Part shown: positions 7,910 through 17,206 of the stretch, piece by piece
Numbering within the stretch: position 1 is the stretch's first letter
Layout of the letters: every line of letters begins with the position of its first letter
Assembly: GCA_958295895.1 (NCBI GenBank)
Contig: CATQHI010000009.1
Location: 62,001 to 126,000, forward strand
DNA length: 64,000 nt
Source of the DNA: Saprospiraceae bacterium
GTDB taxonomy: Bacteria; Bacteroidota; Bacteroidia; Chitinophagales; Saprospiraceae
Reading direction: 5' to 3'
Position numbers and translations under genes: made by a program
Notes under the pieces: generated by a model
What the model was told of the DNA's origin: nothing
Databases searched by the model: none
Seen by the model: only the letters and a program-made list of their open reading frames with translations

Positions 7910-9145
7910 ATGCGTCTGCTGCTTCTCTTCCTGCTTGTTTCCCTCACGGCCTCGGCCCAAACCGACCTGGGGCTCTCCGCCTACTACCCCTTCGAGAGTA
8001 ACCTGGGTGATGCCACGGGCGAGCCTACCAACCTGGGCAGTCCGGAGGGAGCGGTCGATTACGATTGTGGGGTACTGGGTGAGGCGCTGCTCCTGGGCGG
8101 CCCGGGCGATTTCGTACGTATCCCCGGCGGGGCCACCAACAACGTCAACCGGGAGTTCGACGACGAGGACTTCAGCGTGAGCTTCTACTTCAAGCCGCTC
8201 GACTCCGTAGGCCAGCAGTACCTGCTAGCCAAACGCGACACGAACTGCACCGTGCAGCCCGCCTTTTCCATCCGCTACGACGTAGCCCCCCGTACCATCA
8301 CCGTCGAACTTACCGGAGCTAGCGGGGAAATCACCGCCCTCAACTACACCCTCACCAACCAGTCCTGCTGGCAGCACCTCGTGCTGGTGCGCGACAACAC
8401 CCGTATCCGCCTATTCATCAACGGAATGGAAGTAGCCGATGCCACCTCCTCCCAGCGCGTAAACGTCGACAATGCCGGTGACCTCCTCGTAGGGGCCTCG
8501 GCCTGCCAAGACTCCATGGCGACAAACTTCATCGGCCTCATCGACGAGCTGCGCATCTACGGCCGGCCGCTACTGACCGAGGAGGTGCAGGAGTTATACC
8601 TCTTTCCGGACCGCGTCCTCACCCCGCCCACCAATCTCTTCCTGGGACAGAGCATCACCGTAGACCTGAACAGCAACTGCGGTACCTCCTTCAGTTGGAC
8701 ACCTCCAGATCCGGTGGTCGATCCCACGGACGCTGAGCCCACCATTACCCCCACGGCACCCGGTCGGCGGGTGTTCCGGGTACGGATCGAGGACGATGTC
8801 AGCAGCTGCGTAGCCCGCGATAGCCTGGTCCTACAGGTGATCGACCCCGAAGACCTCGACTGCACTACCCTCTTCGTCCCCAAGGCCTTTACCCCCAACG
8901 GGATCGGCCCGGTGGCCAACGAGACCTTCGGCATCTCCAACCCCTTTGCCATCGGGGAGCTCCTGAGCTTCGAGGTGTACGACCGCTACGGGGGGCAGGT
9001 CTTTCGCACCGACGACCGCTTTGCCCGCTGGGACGGCACCTTCAAGGGTCAGCCCGTCAATCCCGGGGTGATGCTCTGGCGGGCGGTCTACCGCTGCGGC
9101 GAGGAAGAATTGATTCGCACGGGTAGCGTCACCATTCTGCGGTAG
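7910..9145 (+). CDS. Secreted LamG-domain protein with gliding-motility-type (T9SS type B) C-terminus
   Basis: Predicted surface or secreted protein exported by the type IX system. It has a signal peptide (MRLLLLFLLVSLTASAQ), a concanavalin/LamG-like domain at about residues 30-225 (typical strands such as FSVSFYFKPLD, LVLVRDNTRIRLFINGMEV, IDELRIYGRPL), a PKD-like linker near 240-310, and a C-terminal gliding/CHU_C domain (FVPKAFTPNG ... RYGGQVF ... WDGTFKGQPV) from about 325 to 411. Start ATG 7910 precedes the signal peptide; an upstream ATG at 7844 overlaps the previous gene and is unlikely. Ligand of the LamG domain unknown. The 3' end overlaps the convergent gene by 17 bases. Confidence 0.85.
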   Translation: MRLLLLFLLVSLTASAQTDLGLSAYYPFESNLGDATGEPTNLGSPEGAVDYDCGVLGEALLLGGPGDFVRIPGGATNNVNREFDDEDFSVSFYFKPLDSVGQQYLLAKRDTNCTVQPAFSIRYDVAPRTITVELTGASGEITALNYTLTNQSCWQHLVLVRDNTRIRLFINGMEVADATSSQRVNVDNAGDLLVGASACQDSMATNFIGLIDELRIYGRPLLTEEVQELYLFPDRVLTPPTNLFLGQSITVDLNSNCGTSFSWTPPDPVVDPTDAEPTITPTAPGRRVFRVRIEDDVSSCVARDSLVLQVIDPEDLDCTTLFVPKAFTPNGIGPVANETFGISNPFAIGELLSFEVYDRYGGQVFRTDDRFARWDGTFKGQPVNPGVMLWRAVYRCGEEELIRTGSVTILR

Positions 9146-10484
9146 CGAAGTCGGCCGGGCGGTCCATCCAGCGGCCGCGGGTGAAGTCGGGAAAGGCCTG
9201 TAGGGTACCACCCGTCGCTACACTCTGCTCCGAAAGCGGCGTCACGGCCAGCCAGGTGGCCGCATCGTACACATCGATCGGTGGCGCTATGCCGGCCCGG
9301 GCCACGCGTACGAAGTCTTTGATCAGGAAGTAATCCATGCCCCCGTGCCCGGCCCCCTCGGCCAGCTCCCCCTCCGCCCGCCAGTAGGGGTGGTCGTAGC
9401 GCTGTAGCCAGGTGGCGGCCGGTTCCCACTGGTGCTCGGGCGACTCACCGGCGATGTGGATGCTGTCGTTGACGTCCATCCAGATGCCGTTGGTGCCCTG
9501 TACGCGGAAGCCCAGGCTGTAGGGCCGCGGTGAGTTGGTATCGTGGTGCAGGACGACCACCTCGCCGTTCTGGGTGGAGAGCATGCTGGTCACTACGTCG
9601 CCAAGCTTAAACTCCACCCCTGCGTTGGGGTGGTCGGGGCCGGCCTGGTCCATTACGTACTTATGCAACCCCCGGGCCTTGGTGGCCATGGAACTGATGC
9701 CTACGAAACGGTTGCCCCGGTTGATGTTGAGCAGGTTAGCGGCGGGGCCGAGGCCGTGGGTGGGGTAGAGATCCCCGTTGCGGTGTACGCTGTTTTGGGT
9801 ACGCCAACGGGCCTCGTGGAAGGCCTTCTCCCCAAACTCCACCCCACCCCCGTAGGGCTGCTTGCCGTCGTTGAACTTCACGGCCCGTAGGTCGTGCTGG
9901 TAGCCGCCCTCCAGGTGTAGCAGCTCGCCGAATACGCCCTGGCGGGCCATACTGAGCACGGCCATCACGTCGCGACGGTAGCAGACGTTCTCGAGAAAGA
10001 AGAGGTGGGTGTCACTCTCCTCCTGCGCCCGCACGAGTTCCCAGCACTCGTCCACACTGAACGCTCCGGCTACCTCCATGCCCGTATACTTTCCCGCACG
10101 CAGGGCGGCAACGGCCATCACGGTGTGCCAGCGCCAGGGGGTGGCGATGATGACGGCATCGATGGTAGCTTCGGTAAGTAGGCGGCGGTAGTCCTCCGGC
10201 CCCCGGTCGTAGACAATAGGCCGCTCCCGCCCCGCCTCGTCAAACACCTCGTGCGTACGCCGCACCATCTCCGGGTCAATGTCGGCGATGGCGGTAACTT
10301 TCACCTCCGGTTGGGTGAGTAGGACGCGAATGTGGTTTTGCCCGCGAAGACCGCTTCCGAGCACAGCGACGCGCAGGGGGCCTTCCACCGGGGAGTTTGC
10401 ACCGGCGTGCCCCGCCCGTAGGAGTGTACCACTGGCAAGTGCGGCGGTGGTAGTCTGTAAAAATTTGCGGCGGTCGAGGGGCAT
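9129..10484 (-). CDS. Gfo/Idh/MocA oxidoreductase, glycoside hydrolase family 109-like, Tat-exported
   Basis: Predicted NAD-dependent glycosidase of the GH109 type (alpha-N-acetylgalactosaminidase in the founding members). The 451-residue protein opens with a twin-arginine signal (DRRKFLQTTTAALASG), followed by the Rossmann motif VAVLGSGLRGQNHI (residues 38-51) and the GH109-like central region with GGYQHDLR, HGLGPAANLL, HHDTNSPRPY and GHGGMDYF. Many GH109-related paralogues have unproven activity, so substrate is uncertain; N-acetylgalactosamine-containing glycans are the best guess. Stands alone on the minus strand, 3' end overlapping the LamG gene. Confidence 0.83.
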   Translation of the reverse strand: MPLDRRKFLQTTTAALASGTLLRAGHAGANSPVEGPLRVAVLGSGLRGQNHIRVLLTQPEVKVTAIADIDPEMVRRTHEVFDEAGRERPIVYDRGPEDYRRLLTEATIDAVIIATPWRWHTVMAVAALRAGKYTGMEVAGAFSVDECWELVRAQEESDTHLFFLENVCYRRDVMAVLSMARQGVFGELLHLEGGYQHDLRAVKFNDGKQPYGGGVEFGEKAFHEARWRTQNSVHRNGDLYPTHGLGPAANLLNINRGNRFVGISSMATKARGLHKYVMDQAGPDHPNAGVEFKLGDVVTSMLSTQNGEVVVLHHDTNSPRPYSLGFRVQGTNGIWMDVNDSIHIAGESPEHQWEPAATWLQRYDHPYWRAEGELAEGAGHGGMDYFLIKDFVRVARAGIAPPIDVYDAATWLAVTPLSEQSVATGGTLQAFPDFTRGRWMDRPADFATAEW

Positions 10485-10511
10485 ACTGCTGGCTTTACCC
10501 CAAAAGGTAGG

Positions 10512-11291
10512 TTACTTTTCCCCAATGGCCTCCGAGCGGAGTAAGCGACGGCCCCAGAGCAGCACCTGAAAGCCGTACACGCTGAGCCAGACCAAGAGGA
10601 TCGTGTAGCTCAGCGACTGGGCCCCGGCGTACCAGGCCTGCTCGCGCATGTCGACGAAGAGGTAGTTGTAGCTCACGAAGTCGCTCACGGCCAGGATGGC
10701 GTAGGCGATGACGAACAGCATACTGCCCTTCAGCAGCTTACGGAGGTACCACAGGAGACGGGGCAGGGACTTACGCCCGAGCTGCGCCCGCCGCCGCCGC
10801 AGGTACTGGTAGGCGAATACGATGTAGGCCGGCCAGATCACGAGGTACAGCGCCTGCTCCAGCCCCCCGTAGAATGGACTGTAAAAGTAGCGCCCCTCCG
10901 GTCGCCGGAAGGTAGGCACGAGCCAGAGGGAGACAAAAAACAGCAGCTGGGCGAAGGGGAAAATAAAGTGCTTCAGATCGCCAAGTCGGAAGCGGTAACC
11001 GGGGTAGAGACTGATCTTGACGTGGAAAAATAGCAGCACCGGCAGCCAGAGCGTGAAGTAGATGGGCAGGAACTCGAGAGCTGGATAGCGGTCGGTAAGA
11101 CCCGAGAAGAGCAGGAGAAAGTGCAGCTGGGTGAATCCGCCGGCGATGAGTAGGGCCCCATAGAGGCAGTTGGCGCGTACTTCCCCGCTGCGCTTGAGGA
11201 AGAATAGGGCACCGATACCGATGGCCGCCAGCAGACTGACGGCCATCAGGAAGATCGGCAGGTAAAAGGTCAGGGCACGCGCGGCGGACAT
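10512..11291 (-). CDS. Seven-helix membrane protein resembling the sensor half of AraC-type regulators
   Basis: Unknown function. The 259 residues form about seven hydrophobic helices (about 8-30, 40-60, 75-92, 108-125, 145-162, 190-208, 228-246) and end in a short basic tail without a DNA-binding domain. The order of charged loops, including the LYPGYRFRLGDLKHFIFP stretch, resembles the membrane half of Bacteroidota 7TM-AraC regulators; this relationship is judged by eye. No partner regulator is adjacent. It lies 27 bases upstream of the GH109-like gene on the same strand and could be cotranscribed with it. Confidence 0.6.
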   Translation of the reverse strand: MSAARALTFYLPIFLMAVSLLAAIGIGALFFLKRSGEVRANCLYGALLIAGGFTQLHFLLLFSGLTDRYPALEFLPIYFTLWLPVLLFFHVKISLYPGYRFRLGDLKHFIFPFAQLLFFVSLWLVPTFRRPEGRYFYSPFYGGLEQALYLVIWPAYIVFAYQYLRRRRAQLGRKSLPRLLWYLRKLLKGSMLFVIAYAILAVSDFVSYNYLFVDMREQAWYAGAQSLSYTILLVWLSVYGFQVLLWGRRLLRSEAIGEK

Positions 11292-11312
11292 GGCGTGAAG
11301 GTACGCCCGGCG

Positions 11313-12269
11313 CTAGAGGGTGACGCGGCCGGCCCGCAGCTCACGGAAGAAGCCCCGGAGGTACCTGGTGATCGCACGCTGGCTGCTTCCGTCAAGCACC
11401 GTGTAGTTTTCTACCTGTTGGAGCAGGGTATCTTCCAGTGCCAGAAAATCCGTGGTGGCCTGGCTGAGGTCGGGCGCATCGGTAAACTCCCAGACGAGGC
11501 TGCGTTGCTTCACCTTATCGTTGAGGTAGGAAGGGTTGACCAGGCCACTGAAGTCGAAGTCGTAGGGCACGGCGGTGAGCCGGCCATCGGCGGTGCGCAG
11601 CAGTTTGAGGTTACGCGCCAGGAGGGTGCTGAAGTCACCGTTGCCGATCATGTACTGGAACAGGGTCACCTGCTCGGCGTTGGCGTACTCGGCTAGCGGG
11701 GCATTGTAGCAGTCCTTGCAGTTGTCGGCCTGCAGGCGGTGCTGGAGCTCGTCGGTATCCTCGATCAGGATGGCGTAGCTGGTGGTGGTGCTACCGTCGG
11801 CGGTGTTGACGTAATTGATGGTCAGCAGCTTGGTGCGAAAGCTGGCCTCGGGGTCGATGGTCTGGTAGAGCTCGTAGGCGAGTTGCTCGCGCAGGATGGC
11901 ATCTTGTCCGGCGGCATCGTCGGTGCAGGGGGTGACCAGTTTGTAGTCGTTGTGGGTGTTAAGCCCGGCCAGACGCAGCATCTCCTTATCGAACTGCAGC
12001 TTCATGGGCGGCAGGCCGCAGGTGCGGCGGCGGAAGCGGCCCCGTACGCTGACGTCGAGGGTAAAGGTGCGCCCATTATCGAGCACGGTGCCCCGGATGG
12101 AGGATTCGGAGTAGCGCAGCGTTTCCAGGCTGTCGAGGTCCAGGCGAAACTCGATGGTCTTGTGGTCCATGTGGCTCCAGCGGTCGAAGATGCTCTCGCC
12201 CTTCTTCGCCAGCAGCGAGGCCGAGGCGGTGAGGAGGAGGAGAAGCAGGAGGGCGGTGGTGCGTAACAT
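11313..12269 (-). CDS. Exported CotH-like protein
   Basis: Predicted exported protein with a divergent CotH (atypical protein kinase fold) domain. After a signal peptide (MLRTTALLLLLLLTASASLLAKK) come beta strands (RGTVLDNGRTFTLDVSVRGR), a KLQFDKE segment, and then the core LFQYMIGNGDFS ... NLKLLR ... VPYDFDFSGLV near residues 205-255, matching the N-D ... N-K ... PYDFD order of CotH kinases. Cysteines in CGLPP, TPCTDD and NCKDC may form disulfides. Start ATG 12267-12269 gives a clean signal peptide; an in-frame ATG at 12353 would add 28 non-signal residues. Acceptor substrate unknown. Confidence 0.65.
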   Translation of the reverse strand: MLRTTALLLLLLLTASASLLAKKGESIFDRWSHMDHKTIEFRLDLDSLETLRYSESSIRGTVLDNGRTFTLDVSVRGRFRRRTCGLPPMKLQFDKEMLRLAGLNTHNDYKLVTPCTDDAAGQDAILREQLAYELYQTIDPEASFRTKLLTINYVNTADGSTTTSYAILIEDTDELQHRLQADNCKDCYNAPLAEYANAEQVTLFQYMIGNGDFSTLLARNLKLLRTADGRLTAVPYDFDFSGLVNPSYLNDKVKQRSLVWEFTDAPDLSQATTDFLALEDTLLQQVENYTVLDGSSQRAITRYLRGFFRELRAGRVTL

Positions 12270-12414
12270 GGTGGAGTAGCCGGTTGCGGTTTTGTGAAGA
12301 AGGACGGCAGCGGGGGTGGTCCCGTTGCATGGTGCTAAAGTGGGGGTTAGCACCTGGCTTCACAAAAGCGTTCGAGCACTCCTTGGAATGTATCGACGAA
12401 CGGTACTATTTAGC

Positions 12415-13341
12415 TTAAAACACCTTCTCGTAGAGCTCCTTCTCGTGCTCCTCGGCGGGGGTACGGTCCTCGAGCAGCTCGAAGACGTTGCGCTTGATGG
12501 TGTGGGCGATATCACCGGTGGGCAGGTCGTTGCAGTCGAGGCCGAAGGGGTCTTCGATCTCCTCGCCCATGAGCTCGATGCCCAGTAGGGCAAAGGAGAT
12601 GAGCATGGTGAGGGGCACCATCGCCCAGCCGAAGGGCTCGGCCAGTCCGAAGGGGAGTAGGAGGCAGTAGGCGCTGACGAAGACCTTCAGGTACACCGCG
12701 TAGCTGAAGGGGATGGGCGTTTTCTTGATGCGCTCACAGGCGCCGAGGATATCCAGCAGGCTCTGGTGCTGGGCCTTGATGTTGATGTAGTCGCCCTCGT
12801 TGATGGTGCCCTCCCGGTGGGCGGCGGCCATGCGCTGGAAGATGCGTAGGGCGATGAAGTTGGGGATGTGGTCCTTGGTCTGGTAATAAGCCGTTTCCTC
12901 GGGGGCCAGGTAGACCAGCTTATCGAGCTTAGTGCCGGCGCGCAGGTGCTCGGCCAGCGCCAGGCAGAAGTTGGAAATGTGCTTAGCCATAAAGCGGCGG
13001 ATACCGGTATCGGACTCCGGCCACATGCTATTGACGTAAATGGCCATGTTACGGCAATTATTGACCAGGGCACCCCACTGCTTGCGGGCCTCCCACCAGC
13101 GGTCGTAGGCCGTGCTGGTACGAAAGCCGAGGAAGATCGACAGGATCACCCCCAGCAGCGAGAAGATCGTAGTATCCATCTGCAGGTAGTCGTGCAGATT
13201 AAAGAGTACGATGCTTCCCTCAATGGCCGCAGCGTAAAGCCCCAGGAAGAGCACCGATTGGAGGATGCGCTCCATAGTGTAGCTGCTGGTCAGGTGGGCA
13301 ACGTCACCGAACCAGTTGTCGTTGGTCTTGTAGAGGATCAT
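12415..13341 (-). CDS. Bestrophin-family anion channel (UPF0187)
   Basis: Predicted pentameric inner-membrane anion channel. The 308-residue product has the bestrophin signatures FLGFRTSTAYDRWWEARKQWGALVNNCRN near residues 72-100, and late PFGWAMVPLTMLISFALLGIELMGEEIEDPFG near 235-270, the family's most conserved block. Four hydrophobic segments are visible. ATG 13339-13341 (MILYKTNDNW) is the usual family start; a longer in-frame ATG at 13383 adds 14 atypical residues. Physiological ion is not known in bacteria. Single gene between gcvT and the CotH-like gene. Confidence 0.9.
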   Translation of the reverse strand: MILYKTNDNWFGDVAHLTSSYTMERILQSVLFLGLYAAAIEGSIVLFNLHDYLQMDTTIFSLLGVILSIFLGFRTSTAYDRWWEARKQWGALVNNCRNMAIYVNSMWPESDTGIRRFMAKHISNFCLALAEHLRAGTKLDKLVYLAPEETAYYQTKDHIPNFIALRIFQRMAAAHREGTINEGDYINIKAQHQSLLDILGACERIKKTPIPFSYAVYLKVFVSAYCLLLPFGLAEPFGWAMVPLTMLISFALLGIELMGEEIEDPFGLDCNDLPTGDIAHTIKRNVFELLEDRTPAEEHEKELYEKVF

Positions 13342-13404
13342 GCGCGGGGGGAGTGTAGGGTGTGGGAACGTGTACAAGTACACTTCGTACAGTGACTTGG
13401 TTCC

Positions 13405-14508
13405 CTAGCCCAATTTAACCACCTCCGCCTCCATGGTCTTCCGCCCCAGGTCGATAAGTAGTTTGGTACCCAGCTGCTGGTAGCCATCCTTCACGTAGCC
13501 CATACCGAGTGGATGATCCAGGCTCGGTGCGTGGGTGCCACTGGTCACCTCCCCGATCACCTCCCCGGCCTCGTTCTGGATGGGGTAGCCGTGGCGCGGG
13601 GCCCGCCGGTCGTGCACGCGAAAGCCCACCAGGCGGCGGGGGATGCCCTCATGCTTCTGCTGAACTAGAAAATCCTTACCCACGAAGTCTTCCCCATTCA
13701 GTTTGGTGATCCAGCCCAGACCGGCCTCCAGCGGACTGGTGGTATCATCGATGTCATTGCCGTAGAGGCAGTAGCCCTTTTCCAGCCGCAGCGTATCGCG
13801 GGCGGCCAGTCCGGCGGGCAGTAGCCCGTGCGGCTTACCGGCCTGTAGGATGGCGTTCCAGGCCTGCTCCGCCCGGTCCGCATCGAGGTAGAGCTCAAAG
13901 CCCCCAGAGCCGGTGTAGCCCGTGGCGGAAATAATCACGTTGTCAACACCCGCAATGGCCCCCCGCACGAAGCTGTAGTAGGGAATGTCGGCCAGGTCTA
14001 CATCCGTCAGCGGCTGCAGGATCTCCACCGCCTTCGGCCCCTGAACGGCCAGCAGTGCCGTGCGGTCGCTGATGTCCAGCAGCTCCGCGCCGAAGGTGTT
14101 GTGCTGGGCGATCCAGTCCCAGTCCTTCTGAATATTACTAGCGTTGACCACCAGCATATAGCTGGGGTGGGTACCGCTCATGCCCATCTTAGGGTTGGCG
14201 GGCAGGCGGTACACCAGCAGGTCATCGACGATACCGCCCTCCGGCCGTGGCAGGCAGCTGTACTGCGCCTGGCCCTCCGTGAGCTTACGTACGTCATTGC
14301 TCGTCACGTGCTGCACCAGCGCCTCGGCCCCCTCTCCGCGGATGATGAACTCGCCCATGTGCGATACGTCGAACATGCCGGCAGCCTGGCGTACGGCCTG
14401 GTGTTCTTCCTTGAGCGAGGTGTAGGACAGCGGCATTTCGTAGCCGGCGAAGTTGACCAGCTTGGCGTCTAGGTGGCGGTGGGTGTTGGTGAGTGGGGTG
14501 GTGAGCAT
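13405..14508 (-). CDS. gcvT: Aminomethyltransferase GcvT (glycine cleavage T protein)
   Basis: Tetrahydrofolate-dependent T protein of the glycine cleavage system, releasing ammonia from the aminomethyl-lipoyl H protein. Conserved features include FAGYEMPLSY near residues 21-30, the MFDVSHMGEF motif (near 45-54), CLPRPEGGIVDDLLVYR near 84-100 with the catalytic aspartate, and the C-terminal GEVTSGTHAPSL. Of 367 residues, normal length. ATG 14506-14508 (MLTTPLTNTHRHLD) is the expected start. Other gcv genes are not adjacent and no glycine-riboswitch-like leader was recognised. Confidence 0.95.
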   Translation of the reverse strand: MLTTPLTNTHRHLDAKLVNFAGYEMPLSYTSLKEEHQAVRQAAGMFDVSHMGEFIIRGEGAEALVQHVTSNDVRKLTEGQAQYSCLPRPEGGIVDDLLVYRLPANPKMGMSGTHPSYMLVVNASNIQKDWDWIAQHNTFGAELLDISDRTALLAVQGPKAVEILQPLTDVDLADIPYYSFVRGAIAGVDNVIISATGYTGSGGFELYLDADRAEQAWNAILQAGKPHGLLPAGLAARDTLRLEKGYCLYGNDIDDTTSPLEAGLGWITKLNGEDFVGKDFLVQQKHEGIPRRLVGFRVHDRRAPRHGYPIQNEAGEVIGEVTSGTHAPSLDHPLGMGYVKDGYQQLGTKLLIDLGRKTMEAEVVKLG

Positions 14509-14544
14509 GTATGGGTGGGTTGGGCGCCGCAAGTTAAGTTATCG

Positions 14545-14623
14545 AACCGCAGAGGACACAGAGGGTCGCAGAGGTATATCACACACAGAAACACCTCTGC
14601 ACCCCTCTGTGGACTCTGTGGTT
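14545..14623. repeat. Long imperfect palindrome, AACCRCAGAG family, copy 1
   Basis: The arms AACCGCAGAG... (14545-14575) and ...CTCTGTGGTT (about 14593-14623) are complementary at 26 of 31 positions around a 17-base centre. It lies between the histidine kinase gene and gcvT. A related element with the same AACCACAGAG ends lies at 25273-25337. Confidence 0.7.
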
Positions 14624-14648
14624 AAACCCAGGCGACGCCAGTCGCCCC

Positions 14649-15641
14649 TCAACGCACCGGCAAGTACACCCGAAATACCGAACCCCGCGGCGCATTATCC
14701 ACCAGCTCGATCTGCCCCCCGTGCTTATCGATCACCTGCTTGACGATGAACAGCCCCAGCCCCGTGCCCTTCGTGCTCCGCGTATCCTCATTACCCACCC
14801 GGTAAAATTTGGCCCACACCCGCCGCTTTTCTCGATCAGGGATGCCCAGGCCATTATCCTCGACGGTCCAGACGATCTCGCTATTTCCCCCTTTTTGCAG
14901 ACTGGTGTGGATGATCGGCTCTGGCTGGGAATACTTCGCGGCGTTTTCCAGCAGATTGACTACTACGCTGGTCAGGCCCGGGCGGTCACCGGAGATGAAG
15001 GGGATATCGGGCTCGATGTCCACATTTACCTTGGCGGTTTTGTACTTCATGGCCACGCGGTCGGCCGCGTCCTGTACCAACTCGCCGAAGTCGACGGGCT
15101 CGCGGTTGAGCTGGTAGACGTTCTCTAGCTTGGCGCTCAGCAACAGGTCGTTGACCAGGGCGGTGAGTCGGTCGGTCTCCGCTAGGGCGTTGGTACTGAG
15201 CTTCTGCTGAATCTCCGGCTGTAGCTCACGGCGCCGCTGAAAGGTCTCCAGAATAAGCCGGATGCCGGCCAGGGGTGACTTCAGCTCGTGGGTGATGCTG
15301 AGCAGGAAGTTGCGCTGCTGTTCGGCCGCGCTGATCTCCTTGCGCAGGTTGCGAAACAGTAGGTAGATGCCCCCGGCCAGGCTCAGCACCAGCAGCAGGG
15401 CCTCCCCCAGGATCATGCGCTGCTGCCGCTCGAAGCGGTCGGTGAGGAGTTGGTAATTCTCGGTACGGCGAAAGTCGCTCGGCTGGTCAATGCGCTTTTG
15501 TACGGCCAGCTCGATGGCTAGTTTATCCACCCGGGCGTTGTGGGCCTCCTCGTTTTTACGCAGCAGCAGGATCGACCACCAGCCAAAGGCCAGTAGCATG
15601 TAGGCGATGATGGCGTAGCTGATCAGGGGGAGACGCCGCAT
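14649..15641 (-). CDS. Membrane sensor histidine kinase
   Basis: Two-component sensor kinase. Two membrane helices (about residues 8-27 and 79-96) enclose a short 50-residue periplasmic part, so there is no large sensor domain. The HisKA helix has the phosphorylated His118 in SITHELKSPLAGIR, and the ATPase half has NLLENAAKYS (N box), DNGLGIP (G1), WAKFYRV (F box) and GTGLGLFIVKQV (G2). No response regulator is nearby. The gene begins 12 bases after the substrate-binding/OmpA gene on the same strand, so it probably belongs to that operon and may sense through those proteins. Confidence 0.92.
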   Translation of the reverse strand: MRRLPLISYAIIAYMLLAFGWWSILLLRKNEEAHNARVDKLAIELAVQKRIDQPSDFRRTENYQLLTDRFERQQRMILGEALLLVLSLAGGIYLLFRNLRKEISAAEQQRNFLLSITHELKSPLAGIRLILETFQRRRELQPEIQQKLSTNALAETDRLTALVNDLLLSAKLENVYQLNREPVDFGELVQDAADRVAMKYKTAKVNVDIEPDIPFISGDRPGLTSVVVNLLENAAKYSQPEPIIHTSLQKGGNSEIVWTVEDNGLGIPDREKRRVWAKFYRVGNEDTRSTKGTGLGLFIVKQVIDKHGGQIELVDNAPRGSVFRVYLPVR

Positions 15642-15653
15642 GTAGAAGGGTTA

Positions 15654-17201
15654 CTACTGGCGTACCAGCTCAAAGTCCGTGCGCCGGTTCAGTGCCCGCC
15701 CGCTTTCACTGCTGTTATTGGCGATAGGATTATTCGGACCGTTACCAATGATGATGAAACGGTTCGGGTCCATATTGTACTCACTGGAGAAGTAGTCGGC
15801 CACGGCCTGGGCGCGGCTTTTGCTCAGTGTCTGGTTGGTCGCAGCACTTCCGGTATTATCGGTATTTCCCTCGATGCGAATACGGGCGTTACCAAAGGCC
15901 TTGGCGATCTGTACGAACTCGTCATCAATAATTCCCTTGGCCTGATCGTCCAGCGTAGCCACGCCAGTAGGAAAGTTGATACTGACCCGCTTAGTGGCTA
16001 TCGCCTCTAGATCGTCCCCTTCGGCCTCGTCGACGCGCGCGAAGGTGGCACTGGGCTCGGCGGCGTTCTCACTGCCCATCAGGTCATCATTGGCGTTAAT
16101 CACCAGCGTACCGTAGCTCGCCTGGCGGAAGTCGGGTACCCGGCCGTCGATGAGACCCAGGTTACGGTACTCCTGCTCCATCTTGCGGTATAGCTGCCCG
16201 CCGGTCACGCCACGGAAGTCGGGATTCTGGCCGAAAAAGTTGACGTTGTCGCCGTGGGTGGTCAGGCGAACGTTGTCGATCATTGCAATGGCGTCGGCCT
16301 CGGTCAGCGACATCTCGGGGCCGATGATCCGTGCCGCCCGCTCTTTATTGGCCTGACTGGCATTGATCTCGGCGGCCCCACGCATCCAGCCCTCGTAGAG
16401 TTTTTCGAGGCGGTCGCGGTTGGCTTCCACGTAGTCGCGCTTGGCGAAGAATATATCGGCAATGATGTTGGAGGCCGAACGGGTACTCTCTAGCACCTTA
16501 GCTCCGGTGACGGCGCGTACGCTGAGCTCGTCGTCCGGCGACCAGACCACGGCCGCATCCACGTTCCCGCTCTTGAAGGCTGCCGCGGCATCGATGGCCG
16601 AGGGCACGCCCTGTATGTTAATATCGTCCACAGTAAGTCCCCCGGCCTCAAGCAACCACAATAGAAAGGAGTGACTCGGCGTCAGCTCGGCCACCGCCAC
16701 GGTCTTACCCTTAAGGTCAGCGACCGAGTTGATACCCCGCTTCACCACGATCGCATCCCCACCCCGTGACCAGTCCGACTGCCAGAGCACCACCGGATTG
16801 AAGTCCGCCAGCTCCGGCATGATTGTCGGCATGGCGTCGATGGTATACCAGTGCACGTCGATGTCGCCATTCTTGAAGGCGTTCAGACTGGCCGGCACGT
16901 CGTCGTTCAGGACAAACTCTACATCAATGCCATACTCCTTACGAAAGCGACTCTCCGCGGAGGGCTTGAACCCCTCGTTGAAGTACTGTCCACCTGCGTA
17001 CCCGCCCCAGGTTACCACGCCTATGCGGATGGGATCACCGTCACTACTAACTCGGTCGTAGCTGTCGTCGGCCTGCTCCGTTCCGTTGCCCAGTACGCCG
17101 GAGAGCAGCTTGCCGTCGGTGAGGTAGTTGACGCCGAAGACGATCAGCAGGAGGATCAGAACGGTAATGAGAAGTTTACTGAAGGTGGTGAGGCGTGCCA
17201 T
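15654..17201 (-). CDS. Fusion of periplasmic substrate-binding domain and OmpA peptidoglycan-binding domain
   Basis: Inner-membrane-anchored periplasmic protein of unknown role. An uncleaved helix (residues 9-27) is followed by an NMT1/phosphate-type substrate-binding fold (about 58-360: RIGVVTWGGYAGGQYFNEG, DLKGKTVAVAE, VDAAVVWSPDDEL) and a C-terminal OmpA domain (about 405-515) that keeps the peptidoglycan-binding residues in EGNTDNTGS and RALNRRTDF. No ABC permease or ATPase is present, so ligand sensing is more likely than transport. It sits 5 bases after the PspA-like gene and 12 bases before the histidine kinase. Confidence 0.85.
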   Translation of the reverse strand: MARLTTFSKLLITVLILLLIVFGVNYLTDGKLLSGVLGNGTEQADDSYDRVSSDGDPIRIGVVTWGGYAGGQYFNEGFKPSAESRFRKEYGIDVEFVLNDDVPASLNAFKNGDIDVHWYTIDAMPTIMPELADFNPVVLWQSDWSRGGDAIVVKRGINSVADLKGKTVAVAELTPSHSFLLWLLEAGGLTVDDINIQGVPSAIDAAAAFKSGNVDAAVVWSPDDELSVRAVTGAKVLESTRSASNIIADIFFAKRDYVEANRDRLEKLYEGWMRGAAEINASQANKERAARIIGPEMSLTEADAIAMIDNVRLTTHGDNVNFFGQNPDFRGVTGGQLYRKMEQEYRNLGLIDGRVPDFRQASYGTLVINANDDLMGSENAAEPSATFARVDEAEGDDLEAIATKRVSINFPTGVATLDDQAKGIIDDEFVQIAKAFGNARIRIEGNTDNTGSAATNQTLSKSRAQAVADYFSSEYNMDPNRFIIIGNGPNNPIANNSSESGRALNRRTDFELVRQ

Positions 17202-17206
17202 GTATG

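Noticed and set aside
14509-14648. Glycine riboswitch upstream of gcvT
   Set aside because: The interval is filled by the palindromic repeat; no tandem aptamer features seen.
15654-17201. Phosphate or nitrate ABC importer
   Set aside because: Only a substrate-binding domain is present, fused to OmpA; no permease or ATPase gene in the cluster.
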